Positions 62,405-64,000 of a stretch of DNA of 64,000 nt are shown here, piece after piece. Location of the stretch: the NCBI GenBank assembly GCA_965200775.1, contig OZ241383.1, forward strand, positions 1 through 64,000, written 5' to 3'. Numbering within the stretch: position 1 is the stretch's first letter; every line of letters starts with the position of its first letter. Source of the DNA: Poriferisocius sp965200775 (GTDB lineage Bacteria; Actinomycetota; Acidimicrobiia; Acidimicrobiales; Bin134). Position numbers and translations under genes: made by a program. The notes beneath the pieces are model-generated. The model did not search any database, was not told the origin of the DNA, and saw only the letters and a list, made by a program, of their open reading frames with translations.

Positions 62405-64000
62405 GACACCTTGCGGGCCCCGATGGGCAACAGCTTGCGGGGGCCTCCGGGTGCCTTGTCGAAATACTCGATGAGCCATCCCCGCTTGCGGGCCAGCATG
62501 GCCAGCTTGGGCTCGGGATTCACCGCTACCGGATAGCCCACCGCTTCCAGCAGGGCCAGGTCGCTGGCCGAGTCGGCGTAGGCCACCGACTCCGACATCA
62601 AGATCCCCTCGCGGTGAGCGAAATCCCGCAGTACCTCGGCCCGCGACTCGCTGGTCGGCGGCACGGTGGCCAGGTGCCCGGTGTACCGGCCGTGGGACTG
62701 TGCCAGCTCGGCGCACACGATGTGGTCGAACAGGGGCCGGAGCGGTTCCACGATGAAGTCCAGGGCGCCGGTGATCAGCACCGTGGTGTGGCCGGCCTGC
62801 CGGTGCCGGCGTACCCGGCGGATGGCAGCGGGGAAGGCCTGGGCCAGGATCAGGTCGTTGAACATCTCGCCGGAGTCCTCGGCCATCTGCCCGACGGGGG
62901 CCCCCTTGTAGCGGCGGTAGAAGTGGCGCAGGAAGTCGCTGCGGTCGCGGTGGTCGAGGGCCAGAAGCGACGGTGCCTCGAGCAGGACTTTGGCCACCAG
63001 CCGAGCCCGCTCGTCGGCGGGCAGCCGGCGGGTGGCCAGCCATCCGTAGGCCATGACCACGTTGGCGGCGATGATGGTGTTCTCCAGGTCGAATGCCGCC
63101 ATGTGACGGTCGGGGGAGAGCACCTGGTCGCGCTGGCGGTCCTTGCGGGTGTTACCCGTCCGCCCGGTGGGAGCGGTTTTCACCCGGCCCTGCGACACAA
63201 CGGTGGGCAGGTGGATGTCGGTCACGTAGTGGGGCCAGTCGACAACCCGGGGGTCAAAGCAGAACGCCTCCCGGTCGTCGTCGTCGAGGCTCTCCCACAG
63301 CTCCAGCAGCCTGCTCACGCCGAACAGGGCTTCGCACTCGGTGTAAGCGCCGTAGAGCTCCACGTAGCCGAGCGCTCGCTCCACCTGTTCACGGCGCTCG
63401 TCTAGGTCGGCTGTGATCTCGGCCTGCCGTCCCCTGATGGGCAGCCGCCCCAGCACCCGCTCCCCGGCGTTCAACCCGGTGCGTAGCCGCTTGAGTTGGC
63501 GGACCACCCGGCCCCGGCCCGGATACGTCCAGTTCGGCGGGGGTATGGGCTGGTCCCGGTCGTCGTAGATGGGGTTTTCGCTGAACCAACTGTGGGCCAG
63601 GTCAACAAGCTGGTTGAGCCGGAACGGGTTGACCGCTCCCGACGCCACCTGGATTACCCGACGGTCGGGTTCGTAGCCCTGGGCCGCCACAGCGCAGATG
63701 GCCGCGGCCACCAGATCAACCGGGATCACATCCAGCACCCCCTGGGGGATGCCGGGGAAGTCGGTGAGCAGGCCCCGCCCGTAGCCGATGATGATGGGCT
63801 CGGCCATGCGAAAGCCCCGGATCCACCCCGGGAACGGCTCGATGTAGGCCGATTCGATGATGGAAGGACGCACGGTGGTGACCTCGAGGTCACCCTTCAC
63901 CTCGGACAGGGCGGTCTCTGCCAGCGCCTTGGTGAAAGCGTAGGCGTCGGGGAATCCCAGCGAGGCGGCCCGCGACCTGCCTGCTTCCACCATCTGATCG
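62401..64000 (-). CDS. Fatty acyl-CoA reductase-like SDR fused to HAD-IB phosphatase, 5' end beyond window
   Basis: At least 532 residues, open to the window edge. The first part is the C-terminal half of an extended SDR of the FAR/male-sterility type: YAFTKALAET holds the catalytic Tyr and Lys, then VRPSIIESAYIEPFPGWI and a sterile-like region. From about residue 295 comes a HAD subfamily IB phosphatase with AAFDLENTIIAANVV (motif I, with Asp then Glu-Asn rather than DxD), VLITGALDF (motif II) and SVAYADSASDLALLEAVG (motif IV). Such fusions are found in actinobacteria. The upstream reductase start is not visible. Lipid reduction or phosphate removal is inferred. Confidence 0.85.
   Translation of the reverse strand, partial: DQMVEAGRSRAASLGFPDAYAFTKALAETALSEVKGDLEVTTVRPSIIESAYIEPFPGWIRGFRMAEPIIIGYGRGLLTDFPGIPQGVLDVIPVDLVAAAICAVAAQGYEPDRRVIQVASGAVNPFRLNQLVDLAHSWFSENPIYDDRDQPIPPPNWTYPGRGRVVRQLKRLRTGLNAGERVLGRLPIRGRQAEITADLDERREQVERALGYVELYGAYTECEALFGVSRLLELWESLDDDDREAFCFDPRVVDWPHYVTDIHLPTVVSQGRVKTAPTGRTGNTRKDRQRDQVLSPDRHMAAFDLENTIIAANVVMAYGWLATRRLPADERARLVAKVLLEAPSLLALDHRDRSDFLRHFYRRYKGAPVGQMAEDSGEMFNDLILAQAFPAAIRRVRRHRQAGHTTVLITGALDFIVEPLRPLFDHIVCAELAQSHGRYTGHLATVPPTSESRAEVLRDFAHREGILMSESVAYADSASDLALLEAVGYPVAVNPEPKLAMLARKRGWLIEYFDKAPGGPRKLLPIGARKVS

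Overview
The window looks like chromosome of a high-GC Gram-positive bacterium, most likely an uncultured member of the class Acidimicrobiia (Actinobacteriota). This rests on WhiB-family control, an F420-type luciferase-like oxidoreductase, adjacent ClpS and DUF2017 genes, a caa3 oxidase with actinobacterial-style accessory subunits, a 13E12/DUF222-HNH remnant, and frequent GTG/TTG starts. The lineage is inferred from gene content only.

Layout. 1-3.5 kb: a ChbG-like deacetylase (cut by the window edge), two Fe(II)/2-oxoglutarate oxygenases and a VOC protein. 3.5-5.8 kb: tRNA-Phe, tRNA-Asp and tRNA-Glu, with an RCC1-repeat fragment and a secreted SGNH hydrolase lying between Asp and Glu. 5.8-8.1 kb: NfeD/SPFH pair, then clpS-DUF2017. 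8.1-18.7 kb: a respiratory block with heme A synthase, heme O synthase, a ligand-less paralogue pair of oxidase subunits I and III, a membrane protein, then the real caa3 oxidase (subunits II, I, III, IV) and CtaG. serS follows. 20-24 kb (minus strand): ccdA, a TlpA-like thioredoxin, a WhiB7-like regulator behind an upstream ORF and terminator, a metallo-beta-lactamase-fold protein and orn. 24-33 kb: dut, an RsbW-like protein, aspartate dehydrogenase, amt, an AAA ATPase, an MFS pump and a GH3 glycosidase. 33-44.4 kb: tRNA-Ala, leuS, LLM oxidoreductase, PAC2, phosphotransferase, a thioredoxin-TPR protein, comEA, comEC, a FolP2-type protein and holA. 44.4-47.8 kb: a decayed island with restriction and methylase genes that have both lost their centres, a 17-C tract and broken HNH genes. 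47.9-53.8 kb: a potassium channel, rpsT, lepA, hrcA, dnaJ, rsmE. 53.8-64 kb (minus strand): citrate synthase, a carboxyltransferase, a LysR regulator, aconitase, and a FAR-HAD / LarA-like / PlsC operon.

How it fits together. The heme A and O synthases, CtaG and CcdA/TlpA surround the oxidase and probably serve its maturation. The most unusual element is the tandem of subunit I-like and III-like proteins directly upstream of the functional oxidase. The subunit I-like protein keeps the fold signatures but has lost the six histidines that bind heme a, heme a3 and CuB. Second in interest is the WhiB7-like locus, whose leader has the parts expected of translation-coupled attenuation. The 44.4-47.8 kb island shows mutational decay and a possible slippage tract.

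Several gene junctions carry short tandem duplications (70 bp at 12.4 kb, 35 bp x4 at 26.1 kb, 25-bp period at 60.7 kb), and the orn-dut gap holds a 48-bp x4 array. These may be a trait of this genome. Everything here was read by eye. Family names are from recognised motifs and no searches were run.
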